The notes under the pieces were generated by a model that was not told where the DNA came from, did no database searches, and saw only the letters and a program-made list of their open reading frames with translations. A stretch of 64,000 nucleotides of DNA from Natronocella acetinitrilica. Lineage in GTDB: Bacteria; Pseudomonadota; Gammaproteobacteria; Nitrococcales; Aquisalimonadaceae. The position numbers and the translations under genes are program-made. The stretch is taken from NCBI RefSeq assembly GCF_024170285.1, contig NZ_JALJXV010000013.1:50551-114550 (forward strand). The letters run 5' to 3'. Positions 1-7,795 of this stretch are shown here, in pieces (the first letter of the stretch is position 1; every line of letters begins with the position of its first letter).

Positions 1-411
1 ATGAAGGGTTCCTGTCTTTGCGGGGCAATTGAAGTTTCGGCGGGGGAGCATGCCAGGATCGATGTCTGCCACTGCAACATGTGCAGGCGGTGGGGAGGCG
101 GCCCCATGCTCGCGGTGCACTGCGGCCCGGAGGTCACGTTCACCGGCACGCAGCAGCCAGCCAGCTATCGGTCGTCGGATTGGGCGGAGCGGGGGTTCTG
201 CCCAACCTGCGGAACCCACCTCTTCTATCACTTGCTACCGGCCAACGAGTACATACTACCCGCCGGCCTTTTCGAGCCCGGTTCCGGTTTCGTCATGAAC
301 AGCCAGATCTTTATCGACCAGAAGCCGGGCTATTACGATTTCGCGAATCAGACGCCAACCATGACCGGCGAGCAGGTCTTCGCGCAGTTCACCAAAGGCG
401 ATGACCAGTAG
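1..411 (+). CDS. GFA-family (glutathione-dependent formaldehyde-activating/CENP-V-like) protein
   Basis: The 136-residue protein has the zinc-binding cysteine pattern of the GFA fold: CLCG near residue 5, CHCNMC near residue 24 and CPTCG near residue 67. Members are small zinc proteins; a few were linked to S-hydroxymethylglutathione formation, but most have no proven reaction, so only the fold is claimed. The ATG is the first base of the window, so the upstream context and any earlier start are not visible. The length is normal for the family. Confidence 0.85.
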   Translation: MKGSCLCGAIEVSAGEHARIDVCHCNMCRRWGGGPMLAVHCGPEVTFTGTQQPASYRSSDWAERGFCPTCGTHLFYHLLPANEYILPAGLFEPGSGFVMNSQIFIDQKPGYYDFANQTPTMTGEQVFAQFTKGDDQ

Positions 412-466
412 AAAGGCGTGGGATATCTCCCGTCATTAGAATGGCAAGCCGTTCTGGCAATGGGTC

Positions 467-586
467 GTGTTCGCCCGGGATGGCGGTGATGCAATGGTGC
501 TGGCCTCCAGAAAAGCCGTGATAGTGAATGTACGCACGGATTTCGGGCGGTTAAAGCCCAAGTGGTACATTACGACAAATAATTGA
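467..586 (+). other. Short open stretch, possible gene remnant
   Basis: The gap between the GFA gene and rnk holds an open frame (no stop from 440, GTG at 467, TGA at 584-586) of about 39-48 codons. Its composition looks protein-like (FWQWVVF near the start, KPKWYITTNN at the end). No ribosome binding site and no family were recognised. It could be the tail of a decayed gene or chance. The rest of the gap, 587-696, shows nothing clear. Confidence 0.2.
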
Positions 587-696
587 GGTTGTGCGATCAG
601 GCTGATGTTTCAGCATATAGGGGGGCACCTTAAGTAAGCGCTCCCTGGCGGGTGCGACGCTCCCCCTTGAATAACACATCCATGAGAAGAGATGGC

Positions 697-1110
697 ATGA
701 ACGCGAGACCCCCAATCGTTATTTCGTCGCTGGACGCCGAGCGGCTGAAGGTGCTGCTTGATTCGGTGCCCGCGGAATCCGTTCCTGGGAAGGAGGAGCT
801 TGAAGCCGAACTGGACCGCGCGGAGATCGTGGATCCCAAGGACGTCCCGCCAACGGTGATTACGATGAACTCCACGGTGAAGTTTCGCGTGGAATCTTCC
901 TCGCGGGAGTTCACCCTGACCCTGGTTTATCGCAAGGGCCTGGACGCGGGCGATGACAAGATCTCGATTCTTACGCCCATCGGCAGCGCCCTGCTTGGGT
1001 TGTCCGTTGGCGACTCGATTGAGTGGCCGAAGCCAGGTGGTGGAATGCTTCGCGTGTCTGTGGTGGATGTGCTCTACCAGCCGGAAAGGGCAGGCGAGCT
1101 GCACCGCTGA
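697..1110 (+). CDS. rnk: Regulator of nucleoside diphosphate kinase, Rnk (GreA/B C-domain family)
   Basis: The 137-residue protein matches Rnk along its length: an N-terminal LDAERL...LL helix, the ELDRAEIV segment, and the GreA/GreB-like C-terminal FKBP-type domain with VTMNSTVKF, LVYRKGLD, ISILTPIGSALLGLSVGDSI and the closing VLYQPERAGE. Rnk binds RNA polymerase near the secondary channel and was found as a regulator of Ndk levels. GTG (652) and ATG (682) starts lie upstream in frame, but 697 has an AGAAGAGA purine run just ahead and gives the family's usual length. Confidence 0.92.
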   Translation: MNARPPIVISSLDAERLKVLLDSVPAESVPGKEELEAELDRAEIVDPKDVPPTVITMNSTVKFRVESSSREFTLTLVYRKGLDAGDDKISILTPIGSALLGLSVGDSIEWPKPGGGMLRVSVVDVLYQPERAGELHR

Positions 1111-1191
1111 GGCTGGCACTTCCCCAGGCCGGGTCCTTCGCTGCTGCGATTGCCCGTAGTGCAAGTAGCATGATGCGCTCGATCCCCATTC

Positions 1192-1323
1192 ATGGAGGAT
1201 GTTGCCGTGCCCCACGCCGAGCGTCGCCGCCTGTCCATGGTCGAGGTGCGGTCTCACTATACCTTCGATGGCCCGACTGGCCGGGTGAGCCTGCTTGATC
1301 TCTTCGAAGGGCGCCGACAGTAA
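1192..1323 (+). pseudogene. DUF899 (thioredoxin-like) fragment
   Basis: This 43-codon frame encodes an internal slice typical of DUF899 proteins: an ERRRLSMVEV run followed by YTFDGPTGRVSLLDLFEGRRQ, then an abrupt TAA where the family continues with the conserved LIVYHFMF region. The N-terminal 25 or so residues and more than 150 C-terminal residues of a normal DUF899 protein are absent. It is best read as a decayed relic between rnk and the MFS gene. The family call rests on remembered motif similarity. Confidence 0.55.
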
Positions 1324-1333
1324 AGTTCGTTCT

Positions 1334-2644
1334 TTACACTTTCTCGGCTTCTATTTCGATTACATCGACTTCGATCGGATCGACGAACTCTAGTGGCTGA
1401 CCCTCTTCGTCGACGAGCTGCTGGTCGTAAGCCGCCTGCAGGCCGGTCTGTTCGGCCGGCTCCGCCAGTTCGGCCTGTGCTTCGGGCTCAGGGTCAATGT
1501 AGCGCGGATACAGTGGCGACAGGAGCGCGACCAGGATGCCGACAGCGGAAAACATGGCAAACGCATCGGCATAGCCGAATTCACCTACCAGCAAGCCGAC
1601 AATGGGCGAGCCTGCCGCCTGCCCCAGGGCGACGGCCATGAACGGCAGCACAGGGCCCACGGACAACCGTCCTGGCAACAGTCGGATTGCGGTCAGAAGG
1701 TACAGCCCCGTCAGGCTCATGTAGGCAAGGCCGAATACCAGCGCGGAGTAGGCTGCCAGCAGCAGCTGACCGGGGCTCGCGGCGAGCAATGCCAGACTTG
1801 CTGCCAGCATGATCAGCATCAAGGCGTGGGTGATGGGCGGGTTATTGCGATCGGCCAGGTCGCTCACCACGGCGCCCCCGAGGCCGGCGATGCCCACCGC
1901 GAGCCACAGCAATGCGGTCTGGCTGGACGGCAGGGCGCCGAGGGTTACCGCTAGATCGGGCGCGAAAATCCAGTACGGCGCAGAGATGAAGCCCATCGCG
2001 AAGGCAAACAACGAGAGCCGGGAGAGACGCCACCATTGCAATGCCGTGATTCGCGGCGGGGGCGCTGCGTTCGACGGGATGATCCGCGACACCGAGGGGA
2101 TGAAGAACCACGCAGCGATGATCCCGACGCCTGCCAAAACGGCAAAGGACAAGTAAGCGAGACGCCACGCGTCGGCCAGAAACAGGACTGTCGGCACGGC
2201 CACGATCACGCCGATGCTGGTGCCCGCGTTCATGACGGAGCTCACGCGTCCGTGCACTGCCCGGTCTACAAGCACCTGCATTGCGGCTGTCAGTGCCGGC
2301 ATCATCAAGCCGGTGCAGATGCCGCATGCGAACACGCCGAAGCCAAGCGCTAGCGGGCCTGGGGCCTGGCTGATCAGCGTCAGGCCGACGGCACCGAAGC
2401 CGCCAGCAAGCATCGCCGTGTTGCGTGCACCGAGGCGGTCGGCCAGGAATGGGGCAACCAGCACAGCCAGTACGAAACTGATCAGCGGAAGCGCGCCGAT
2501 GATGCCGATTTCGTAAGACGTCAGTTCCAACTCGGCGCGAATGGGCGGGACGAACAGCCCGAATGCGAAGCGCGCTAGTCCGTAGCTGATCGCGATCAGC
2601 GCTGCGCCGAATAGCGCAAATCCGATGCTGGAAAGCGTCTTCAT
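1334..2644 (-). CDS. MFS transporter
   Basis: The protein (436 residues) has about twelve hydrophobic segments and a major-facilitator layout: a first helix with YGLARFAFGLFVPPIRAEL, a loop-2-like DRLGARNTAML signature near residue 70, and a long middle loop near residue 190. An acidic, hydrophilic tail of about 50 residues follows the last helix. Substrate is unknown; the first helix resembles YbfB/YjiJ-type carriers. The start at 2644 is chosen because GGGAGG sits about 5 bases upstream; the longer frame adds 24 residues without a better site. It is divergent from the lipoprotein gene at 2811. Confidence 0.85.
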   Translation of the reverse strand: MKTLSSIGFALFGAALIAISYGLARFAFGLFVPPIRAELELTSYEIGIIGALPLISFVLAVLVAPFLADRLGARNTAMLAGGFGAVGLTLISQAPGPLALGFGVFACGICTGLMMPALTAAMQVLVDRAVHGRVSSVMNAGTSIGVIVAVPTVLFLADAWRLAYLSFAVLAGVGIIAAWFFIPSVSRIIPSNAAPPPRITALQWWRLSRLSLFAFAMGFISAPYWIFAPDLAVTLGALPSSQTALLWLAVGIAGLGGAVVSDLADRNNPPITHALMLIMLAASLALLAASPGQLLLAAYSALVFGLAYMSLTGLYLLTAIRLLPGRLSVGPVLPFMAVALGQAAGSPIVGLLVGEFGYADAFAMFSAVGILVALLSPLYPRYIDPEPEAQAELAEPAEQTGLQAAYDQQLVDEEGQPLEFVDPIEVDVIEIEAEKV

Positions 2645-2810
2645 GCAGGCCTCCCGGGTCGCGTGCGGATTGCGCGTAGCGGCTGCTATCCGCAGTGCCG
2701 GCATGATGGAGGTCACCTTCGGAGTCTGTCAATTTCGTGATCCGTTCCAGCGTTCGGATGGCCGCGCGGGGTATTCTGTCCTCTGCGCGCGAATCGAAGC
2801 AGGAGGCTTC

Positions 2811-3506
2811 ATGATTGATCGCAGAATTTCCAGGGACGTCCGCCCTCGCGCTAATCGGTTCGGTTACCTGGCCTTCATGCTGGTCATGGCGCTCGCGATG
2901 AGCGCCTGCGGCGCCTTCAGCGACGCCGACGACAAGGTCTTTTCGTCAAACTGGCGCCAGCCGGAACCGGTCGAACAGCTCTTTCTCGCCCTGGCGACCG
3001 ATATCTGGTCTGAAAAGCCGTGCTATCTCATTCACCCGGACAGCATGCGAGTGGCTGGCTTCAACAGTCGCGGCACGCAGGTTTCGTATCTGCGCAGCAC
3101 CTGTTTCCGTGATGTGGCCGAGGCAACAAACAATCCTGCGCTGTGTGACAAGGTCCGAAGCGTCAGCACGTTTTTCCTGTCCGGTGCCAGTCTTGGCACG
3201 CAGGGATGTCTCAGCTCCATCTCCGGCCATTCGGCGGTGTCCCGCAATCTCGATATGACGGCCATACTCGAGCTCGCGGATTATGACGCTGCACGTGTCA
3301 ACACGCTGCTGGTCGAGGTCGGACGTCTTTCGAGTACCGAGCGTGCCGCCTATTTTCGTGACAACCACCCCGGGATCTTCTGGAACGAGGTCAGGCAGTA
3401 CGTGATCGCGTCTCCGGTGTTCTTCGATGCAATCGACACACTGCCGGGCTTTGCCAGCCAACAGGACTTGCAAGCGATGCAGAACGTCGCCTGGCGACCC
3501 CGCTGA
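2811..3506 (+). CDS. Putative lipoprotein of unknown function
   Basis: The 231-residue product starts with a basic n-region, a hydrophobic stretch (YLAFMLVMALAMSAC) and a Cys that fits a type II signal peptide, although Met at the -3 position is atypical. The mature part has several Cys residues and no domain I recognise. AGGAGG precedes the ATG at a good distance, so the longer upstream frame is not used. It is tail-to-tail with the glutaredoxin-like gene. Confidence 0.6.
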   Translation: MIDRRISRDVRPRANRFGYLAFMLVMALAMSACGAFSDADDKVFSSNWRQPEPVEQLFLALATDIWSEKPCYLIHPDSMRVAGFNSRGTQVSYLRSTCFRDVAEATNNPALCDKVRSVSTFFLSGASLGTQGCLSSISGHSAVSRNLDMTAILELADYDAARVNTLLVEVGRLSSTERAAYFRDNHPGIFWNEVRQYVIASPVFFDAIDTLPGFASQQDLQAMQNVAWRPR

Positions 3507-3518
3507 GGAGGAGAAACG

Positions 3519-3968
3519 TCAGTTAGTGGAGGGGGCGTCGAATCTGTCGGCAAGCCAGGCGTTGATGGCATCTGATTCGTACATCCACTCCTGCTGGCCG
3601 TCTTCATGGTGGATCAGCAGACAGGGCACCTTGACCTTGCCGCCACCGGCCTCAAGCGCCGCTCGGTGAGCGCTGTCGTTGCGCGCATCGCGCATTTCCA
3701 CGGTAGTCAGGCCCAGGCGGGCCATCTCCTTGCGCACCTTCATGCAGAAGGGACACGCCTGAAACTGATAGAGAACGAGCTGTTTGCCCGCCTTGTCAAG
3801 CTCTGCCTGTTCTGTCGGAGCGCGGTCTATGGGCTTGGGCGTGGTGAGTTTCTCATAGCCCAGTATGACCGGCGTGAGCACTGCTCGGACGCCGCGGAAG
3901 AAATAACGAATCGCGATCTTCAAGGTTGTTCGCCTCGTCGTCGGGGAATTGAGCAACCAGGATATCAA
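3519..3968 (-). CDS. Glutaredoxin/GST-N-like thioredoxin-fold protein
   Basis: Residues from about 62 onward form a glutaredoxin-type domain: QLVLYQFQACPFCMKVRKEM with a CPFC redox centre, then KVKVPCLLI with the cis-Pro, and a YESDAINAWLA helix. About 60 N-terminal residues precede the domain and contain a basic, moderately hydrophobic stretch that could be a membrane anchor. The first start is TTG (3968); another TTG at 3923 has a GAGGCGA upstream and may be the true start. Likely role: glutathione-dependent thiol exchange; partner unknown. Confidence 0.75.
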   Translation of the reverse strand: MISWLLNSPTTRRTTLKIAIRYFFRGVRAVLTPVILGYEKLTTPKPIDRAPTEQAELDKAGKQLVLYQFQACPFCMKVRKEMARLGLTTVEMRDARNDSAHRAALEAGGGKVKVPCLLIHHEDGQQEWMYESDAINAWLADRFDAPSTN

Positions 3969-4050
3969 GTATGGCGCGGTTGCTCAGGGTATACCGCCAA
4001 GTACATTGTAAGCTTTGCGCTTCGATGTGCGGCCAGTTGTGGGTGGAGCC

Positions 4051-4707
4051 ATGCAGCGGGAAACCACGATTTTCCTTGTCAACGGCGATCGCCTTTTCCG
4101 CGAGGCTATGGGGGCGCTGGTCGCGTCGTGGCCGGGTTATTCGCTTGTGGGCGAAGCCGCCAACGTCAATGATGCACGTACGGCATTGGATGCGATAGAT
4201 GTCGACGTCGTGCTGCTCGAAATCGATCTTCCCGGCGAGTCAGGCTTCTCGCTCTTGCAACACCTGGCGAACGGTCATTGCACCGAGCGTGTGGCTGTTC
4301 TCACCCGTGAACTGCATCCGGACTACATACGGGAGGCCTTGCGGCTGGGTGCCTGTGGATACCTCTCTCATGGTGCCGGTTCGGAGCAGATGCGAACTGC
4401 CTTGTGCGCGATTGGTGAGGGCAGGACAGTGATGGATCCGCTCGCGTGCAAGGCGCTGGCGGAAGACCCGATACGCGACTGTGTTACCGATCGGGAGTGT
4501 CAGGTGTTGGCGCTGATCGCGGAAGGTGCCTGTAATGCGGAAATTGCTCAGCGTCTTGGCATCACGGAGAAGACCGTGAAAACCCACGTGAGCAGTCTGC
4601 TGGACAAGCTGGGCATGTCGAGCCGGGTTCACCTGGCTGTGTACGCTCAGGCCACCTCACTGCTCGAACCGCCCCTCGCGGAGCAGCGCGCCAGCCCCGA
4701 CGGTTAG
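4051..4707 (+). CDS. LuxR/FixJ-type regulator with a degenerate receiver domain
   Basis: Residues 5-120 have the receiver fold and 140-205 a LuxR-type helix-turn-helix (TDRECQVLALIAEG, NAEIAQRLGITEKTVKTHV). The receiver has lost its phosphorylation set: the usual Asp-Asp near residues 11-12 is Asn-Gly, the phosphoacceptor position is Glu57 within VVLLEIDLPG, and the conserved Lys is His107 in GYLSHGA; Thr85 is kept. No histidine kinase gene is nearby. The regulator therefore probably does not respond to phosphorylation in the normal way. GGTGGAG precedes the ATG. Targets are unknown. Confidence 0.88.
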   Translation: MQRETTIFLVNGDRLFREAMGALVASWPGYSLVGEAANVNDARTALDAIDVDVVLLEIDLPGESGFSLLQHLANGHCTERVAVLTRELHPDYIREALRLGACGYLSHGAGSEQMRTALCAIGEGRTVMDPLACKALAEDPIRDCVTDRECQVLALIAEGACNAEIAQRLGITEKTVKTHVSSLLDKLGMSSRVHLAVYAQATSLLEPPLAEQRASPDG

Positions 4708-4846
4708 TCCCGCCAACACGCAGGGTGGTTTTCTGCATCGGTCTTTGGACCGATGTGTCGACGTTATGGATCCTTCACGCTCCTCCTCGCTACAGCCCGA
4801 TCGGGGCTGATCGATTGAATTCCATGCGCTACGCGAGGGGGTTCCC

Positions 4847-5746
4847 GTGTTCTTGTTATTCGGGTTGTTGACTGCGATCAGTTTCGGGGTCGCCGACTTT
4901 CTTGCTGGGCTGGTGGGGCGAAAGATGGCCCCGCTGACTTTGGTTTTGTACTCGCAGTCCATTGGCGCTGTGGTCATTACCATAGTCGCGATCTCCCTCG
5001 GTGGTCGCCCAAGCGTTGCCGAACTTGCCTGGGGTGGTGCGGCAGGTGTCGTTCTCGGGCTGGGCTTCATTCTCTACTATCGTGCGCTTGCCAACGGCAA
5101 GATGGGCATCATCGCGGCCGTCACAGGCGTATGGACGGCGGCGGCGCCGTTTGCGATTGGCTTATCGCTGGGTGAACGGCCCTCGACAATCGCTCTCATT
5201 GGAATCGCGCTGGTTGTGGTTGCAATCGCCTTGGTGAGCGGCGGCGCAAAGTCCGTAGAGCAAGGGCCGGCGGAGCAGGGCGGCCGGCGTGGGGGGCGTT
5301 CTCCTGGCCGTCGATTTCAGCGCGGATTCCTGGCCTGTGATAGCGGTATCTTCCAGGCCACTGTGGCCGGCCTTTGGTTGGGCCTGTTCTTTGTGTTCCT
5401 GGATCAGCCACAGTCCGGCAGCCCGCTGTGGCCGGCAACGGCCGCCACCGTGGCATCGGCGCTTGTTGTGGGTGTCCTGGTCCCGGCGCTGCGGCCACGC
5501 CTTCGAGTAGACTTGAGGAGTCTGTGGGTCGTGGGCATTGTCGGTCTGTGCCAGACGCTTGGTACGCTCACCTTTGTGATCGCTGCACGCGAAGGCATGT
5601 TGTCGGTTGTCGCCGTGGCCGGTGCGTTGACACCTGTGCCAACCGCAATCCTGGCCTTTCTCATTCTTCGTGAACGGGCCACGCTGTTGCAGCTGGCGGG
5701 GATAGCCGCCGCTCTGGCCGGTATCGTGATGATGATGCAAGCCTGA
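4847..5746 (+). CDS. DMT-superfamily (EamA) transporter
   Basis: The 299-residue protein has ten predicted hydrophobic segments in two EamA repeats (about residues 3-130 and 165-298), separated by a Gly/Arg-rich cytoplasmic loop. The second repeat ends with the characteristic AFLILRERATLLQLAGIAAALAGIVMM. Such proteins export amino acids, nucleobases or other metabolites; substrate cannot be told. The start is GTG with GAGGGGG upstream. It is convergent with the MBL-fold gene across a hairpin at 5758-5789. Confidence 0.85.
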   Translation: MFLLFGLLTAISFGVADFLAGLVGRKMAPLTLVLYSQSIGAVVITIVAISLGGRPSVAELAWGGAAGVVLGLGFILYYRALANGKMGIIAAVTGVWTAAAPFAIGLSLGERPSTIALIGIALVVVAIALVSGGAKSVEQGPAEQGGRRGGRSPGRRFQRGFLACDSGIFQATVAGLWLGLFFVFLDQPQSGSPLWPATAATVASALVVGVLVPALRPRLRVDLRSLWVVGIVGLCQTLGTLTFVIAAREGMLSVVAVAGALTPVPTAILAFLILRERATLLQLAGIAAALAGIVMMMQA

Positions 5747-5757
5747 CACGGGCATTT

Positions 5758-5789
5758 GCGCTCTTGCGGCCGGAAAGCGGCAAGAGCGC
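5758..5789. terminator. Bidirectional hairpin between convergent genes
   Basis: A perfect 10-bp inverted repeat (GCGCTCTTGC / GCAAGAGCGC) with a 12-base loop lies between the stop codons of the DMT transporter and the MBL-fold gene. There is no long T-run on either side, so it is an intrinsic terminator only by position and shape. Confidence 0.6.
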
Positions 5790-5804
5790 GTTCCTCAGTC
5801 GGGC

Positions 5805-6437
5805 TCAGCCCAACGCTGCGAGGGCGTTATTCACCAGCTCCCGCCAGTCGTTGCCAGATAGGCGCTGGTGCCCCGCATCGCCGGTAAACGCACTGGAAAT
5901 CACCACGTCTGGTGACAGGGTGCGCAACATCTGCAGGCTGCTCCGCAGCTGTGAACGATCGCTGTATCCATCAATCATTCCGGCTCGCCATTCGCCGCGC
6001 TTGGCCCGATACAGGGTGTCCCCGGTGAAGAGGTAGCGCAATCCACCCTGGCCGACAACCTGAAAGCAGGTGCTGCCGGGGGTATGGCCGGGGCTCGGGA
6101 TGATTTCCACGCCATCGGGCCGCGGGCCAGGTTCACCGAACAGCAGGTCCGGTTCGCAGAATTCGGCCGCCATCTCACGCTCGCTCTTGTGGATGCCCAG
6201 TCGTGCTCCAAAGCGCTCGCGGATCGTCTGTAGCGAACTGCCCACTTCATCCTGATGGCTCAGCAGTTGCCAGGCGAGACCACCCAATTCCTCGATCGCC
6301 GGCCATGCACTGGGGCGGCTGGTGTTATAGAACAGGATGTTTCCCTGTGGACGAGTGAACAGGTAGGCATGTGTGGTTAGCCCGGGGAATGGATGTTCAG
6401 TCTCGGTTTCCCAAAGATCCGGCAGTATCGGTTGCAT
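5805..6437 (-). CDS. Metallo-beta-lactamase-fold hydrolase, SoxR-controlled
   Basis: The 210-residue protein shows the MBL fold: an N-terminal sandwich, IIPSPGHTPGSTCF and YLFTGDTLYRAK, followed by a C-terminal SPDVVISSAF strand. The first metal-site motif is unusual: LLSHQDEVGSS rather than HxHxDH, resembling a subgroup with H-x-D-D-V. Substrate is unknown. AAGGAG lies about 9 bases before the ATG. It is divergent from soxR, and a SoxR-type promoter with a 19-bp spacer reads into it, so induction by redox-cycling agents is likely. Confidence 0.8.
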   Translation of the reverse strand: MQPILPDLWETETEHPFPGLTTHAYLFTRPQGNILFYNTSRPSAWPAIEELGGLAWQLLSHQDEVGSSLQTIRERFGARLGIHKSEREMAAEFCEPDLLFGEPGPRPDGVEIIPSPGHTPGSTCFQVVGQGGLRYLFTGDTLYRAKRGEWRAGMIDGYSDRSQLRSSLQMLRTLSPDVVISSAFTGDAGHQRLSGNDWRELVNNALAALG

Positions 6438-6484
6438 GATGCGAGCTCCTTTTCCGCTTAGCGACTTGCCAGCATTCGTGGATG

Positions 6485-6515
6485 AGTGTGCGACCTCAAG
6501 TAAACTTGAGGTCAA
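6485..6515 (-). promoter_or_regulatory. SoxR-type promoter of the MBL-fold gene
   Basis: On the minus strand a TTGACC -35 (6510-6515) and a CACACT -10 (6485-6490) are separated by 19 bp, with the SoxR palindrome filling the spacer. An over-long spacer with the operator between the hexamers is the hallmark of MerR-type activation, as in the Escherichia coli soxS promoter. The -10 match is weak (3 of 6), typical for an activator-dependent promoter. Confidence 0.75.
6492..6513. promoter_or_regulatory. SoxR operator (soxbox)
   Basis: A perfect palindrome with 10-bp arms around AA. Its core, CCTCAAGT-AA-ACTTGAGG, differs from the E. coli soxS operator core at one central base. It lies between the divergent MBL-fold gene and soxR and can serve both. 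Confidence 0.88.
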
Positions 6516-6577
6516 GCGTTATTGGGTCGCAATAGGCAGGTGTTACGAGTCACGGAATCGGCAATGGAGAGCGAGAG

Positions 6578-7033
6578 ATGCCGGAATCAACCAAGAGAAT
6601 CCGTCAGCGGGCTGCGCTCAGTGTGGGCGATGTGGCAAGGCGCAGTGGCGTTGCCGTGTCCACCATTCACTTTTATGAAAAGCAGGGGCTGATACAGGGT
6701 TGGCGCAACAGTGGTAATCAACGACGCTTTCATCGCGACGTGCTACGTCGGATCGCGGTCATCAAGGTGGCTCAGCGATTGGGACTACCGCTAACGGCAA
6801 TCTCTGAAGCACTGGCGACGCTGCCTACCGGGCGGACAGTCACCGCAGCGGACTGGCAGCGACTCTCCGCCACCTGGCACGATGAACTGAGCAACCGCAT
6901 CACCCTGCTGACCCAACTGAGGGATCAACTAGGTGAGTGTATCGGCTGCGGCTGCTTGTCGCTGGAGGCATGCCAATTGCGTAACCCCGATGACAGACTC
7001 GCCCGCAAAGGCCCGGGTGCCCATTTGTGTTAA
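6578..7033 (+). CDS. soxR: Redox-sensing transcriptional activator SoxR
   Basis: The 151-residue MerR-family protein has an N-terminal winged helix (SVGDVARRSGVAVSTIHFYEKQGLI) and the SoxR-specific [2Fe-2S] cluster motif C-x2-C-x-C-x5-C at Cys121, 124, 126 and 132. Oxidation of the cluster by redox-active compounds switches the protein to its activating state. The neighbouring MBL-fold gene, divergent across a soxbox, is the obvious local target; no soxS is visible, as in most non-enteric bacteria. Confidence 0.96.
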   Translation: MPESTKRIRQRAALSVGDVARRSGVAVSTIHFYEKQGLIQGWRNSGNQRRFHRDVLRRIAVIKVAQRLGLPLTAISEALATLPTGRTVTAADWQRLSATWHDELSNRITLLTQLRDQLGECIGCGCLSLEACQLRNPDDRLARKGPGAHLC

Positions 7034-7155
7034 TCGCCTTCTGTGTCCTGCGCTCTTACTTTGGTGTGTGCCTGCACTGACTGTGCCGGAACTAAGGCGC
7101 CCGGGTAAACTGAGAGTCGCATTGTCGGTGACTTTATTAACGTCGTGTGCCGTTC

Positions 7156-7180
7156 GCCGGTCGGCCCGGCCGGCATTTTT
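7156..7180 (+). terminator. Probable intrinsic terminator after soxR
   Basis: An 8-bp GC-rich stem (GCCGGTCG / CGGCCGGC, one G-U pair) with a 3-base loop is followed by ATTTTT. It lies about 120 bases past soxR and before the cupin gene, so it could also attenuate read-through into the cupin. Confidence 0.55.
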
Positions 7181-7263
7181 GCTGGCGATCCGAACCCGGC
7201 GGATTAAGCTGAAGGTGAGGCCGCATATCAGATGGCCATCTGCATCAACGCCGGGAGATTACC

Positions 7264-7767
7264 ATGCCTGCCACAGCCCCGATCACCGACGCGAACCCCA
7301 CTGTTGCTGAAATGGAAGCGCGCGTCGCCCGCTTCGGGAAACTCACGCCCACGAACGACTATGTCGATGCCGGTATTCCTGGCTGCGAACGAACAACCTA
7401 TCGAGTGCTTGGTAACCAACCCGACGCACCCCTCCAGGCAGAGAGCTTCCACATGAGCCTGGTGCGCTGTGAACCCGGCAAGGCCGCACCACTGCACAAC
7501 CATTTAACGCAGGAAGTGTTCGTCGCCCTGACAGGTCGATGGGAAGTATTCTGGGGGCCGGAAGGGCAACGAAGCCTGATACTGGAGCCCTGGGATACCG
7601 TGTCGATTCCTCCTGGCGTCTCCCGTGGGTTCAGGAACGTGTCCTCCGAGGTCAGCTACCTCATGGGCATGGCCAGTGGCCACGACCCGGGTAACATTAA
7701 CTGGCCAGAAGCAGTGCGTTCGGCGGCCAGAGCAGCTGGCGTTGTGCTTCCTGATGCGAAGTCGTAG
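7264..7767 (+). CDS. Cupin-domain protein
   Basis: The 167-residue protein contains a single cupin barrel at about residues 60-145: PGKAAPLHNHLTQEVFVALTG (first motif with two His and a Glu-like metal set) and WDTVSIPPGVSRGFRN (second motif). The metal ligands look present in the first motif; the second motif lacks the usual final His. Function is unknown. GGGAGAT precedes the ATG, and the gene is convergent with the PHB depolymerase gene, about 30 bp apart. Confidence 0.75.
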   Translation: MPATAPITDANPTVAEMEARVARFGKLTPTNDYVDAGIPGCERTTYRVLGNQPDAPLQAESFHMSLVRCEPGKAAPLHNHLTQEVFVALTGRWEVFWGPEGQRSLILEPWDTVSIPPGVSRGFRNVSSEVSYLMGMASGHDPGNINWPEAVRSAARAAGVVLPDAKS

Positions 7768-7795
7768 TGTCGGTCGGCGGCTGGCGCGTAGCTTT

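Noticed and set aside
630..642. TTAAGTAAGCGC at 630-641 resembles the start of the MITE-like end at 11247
   Set aside because: Only about 11 bases match, after which the sequence diverges (CTCCCTGG instead of TGAAGTATT), so chance is the simpler explanation.
1842..2732. 296-codon minus-strand frame overlapping the MFS gene
   Set aside because: Lies within the MFS gene in a different frame; its product shows no membrane pattern or known motif.
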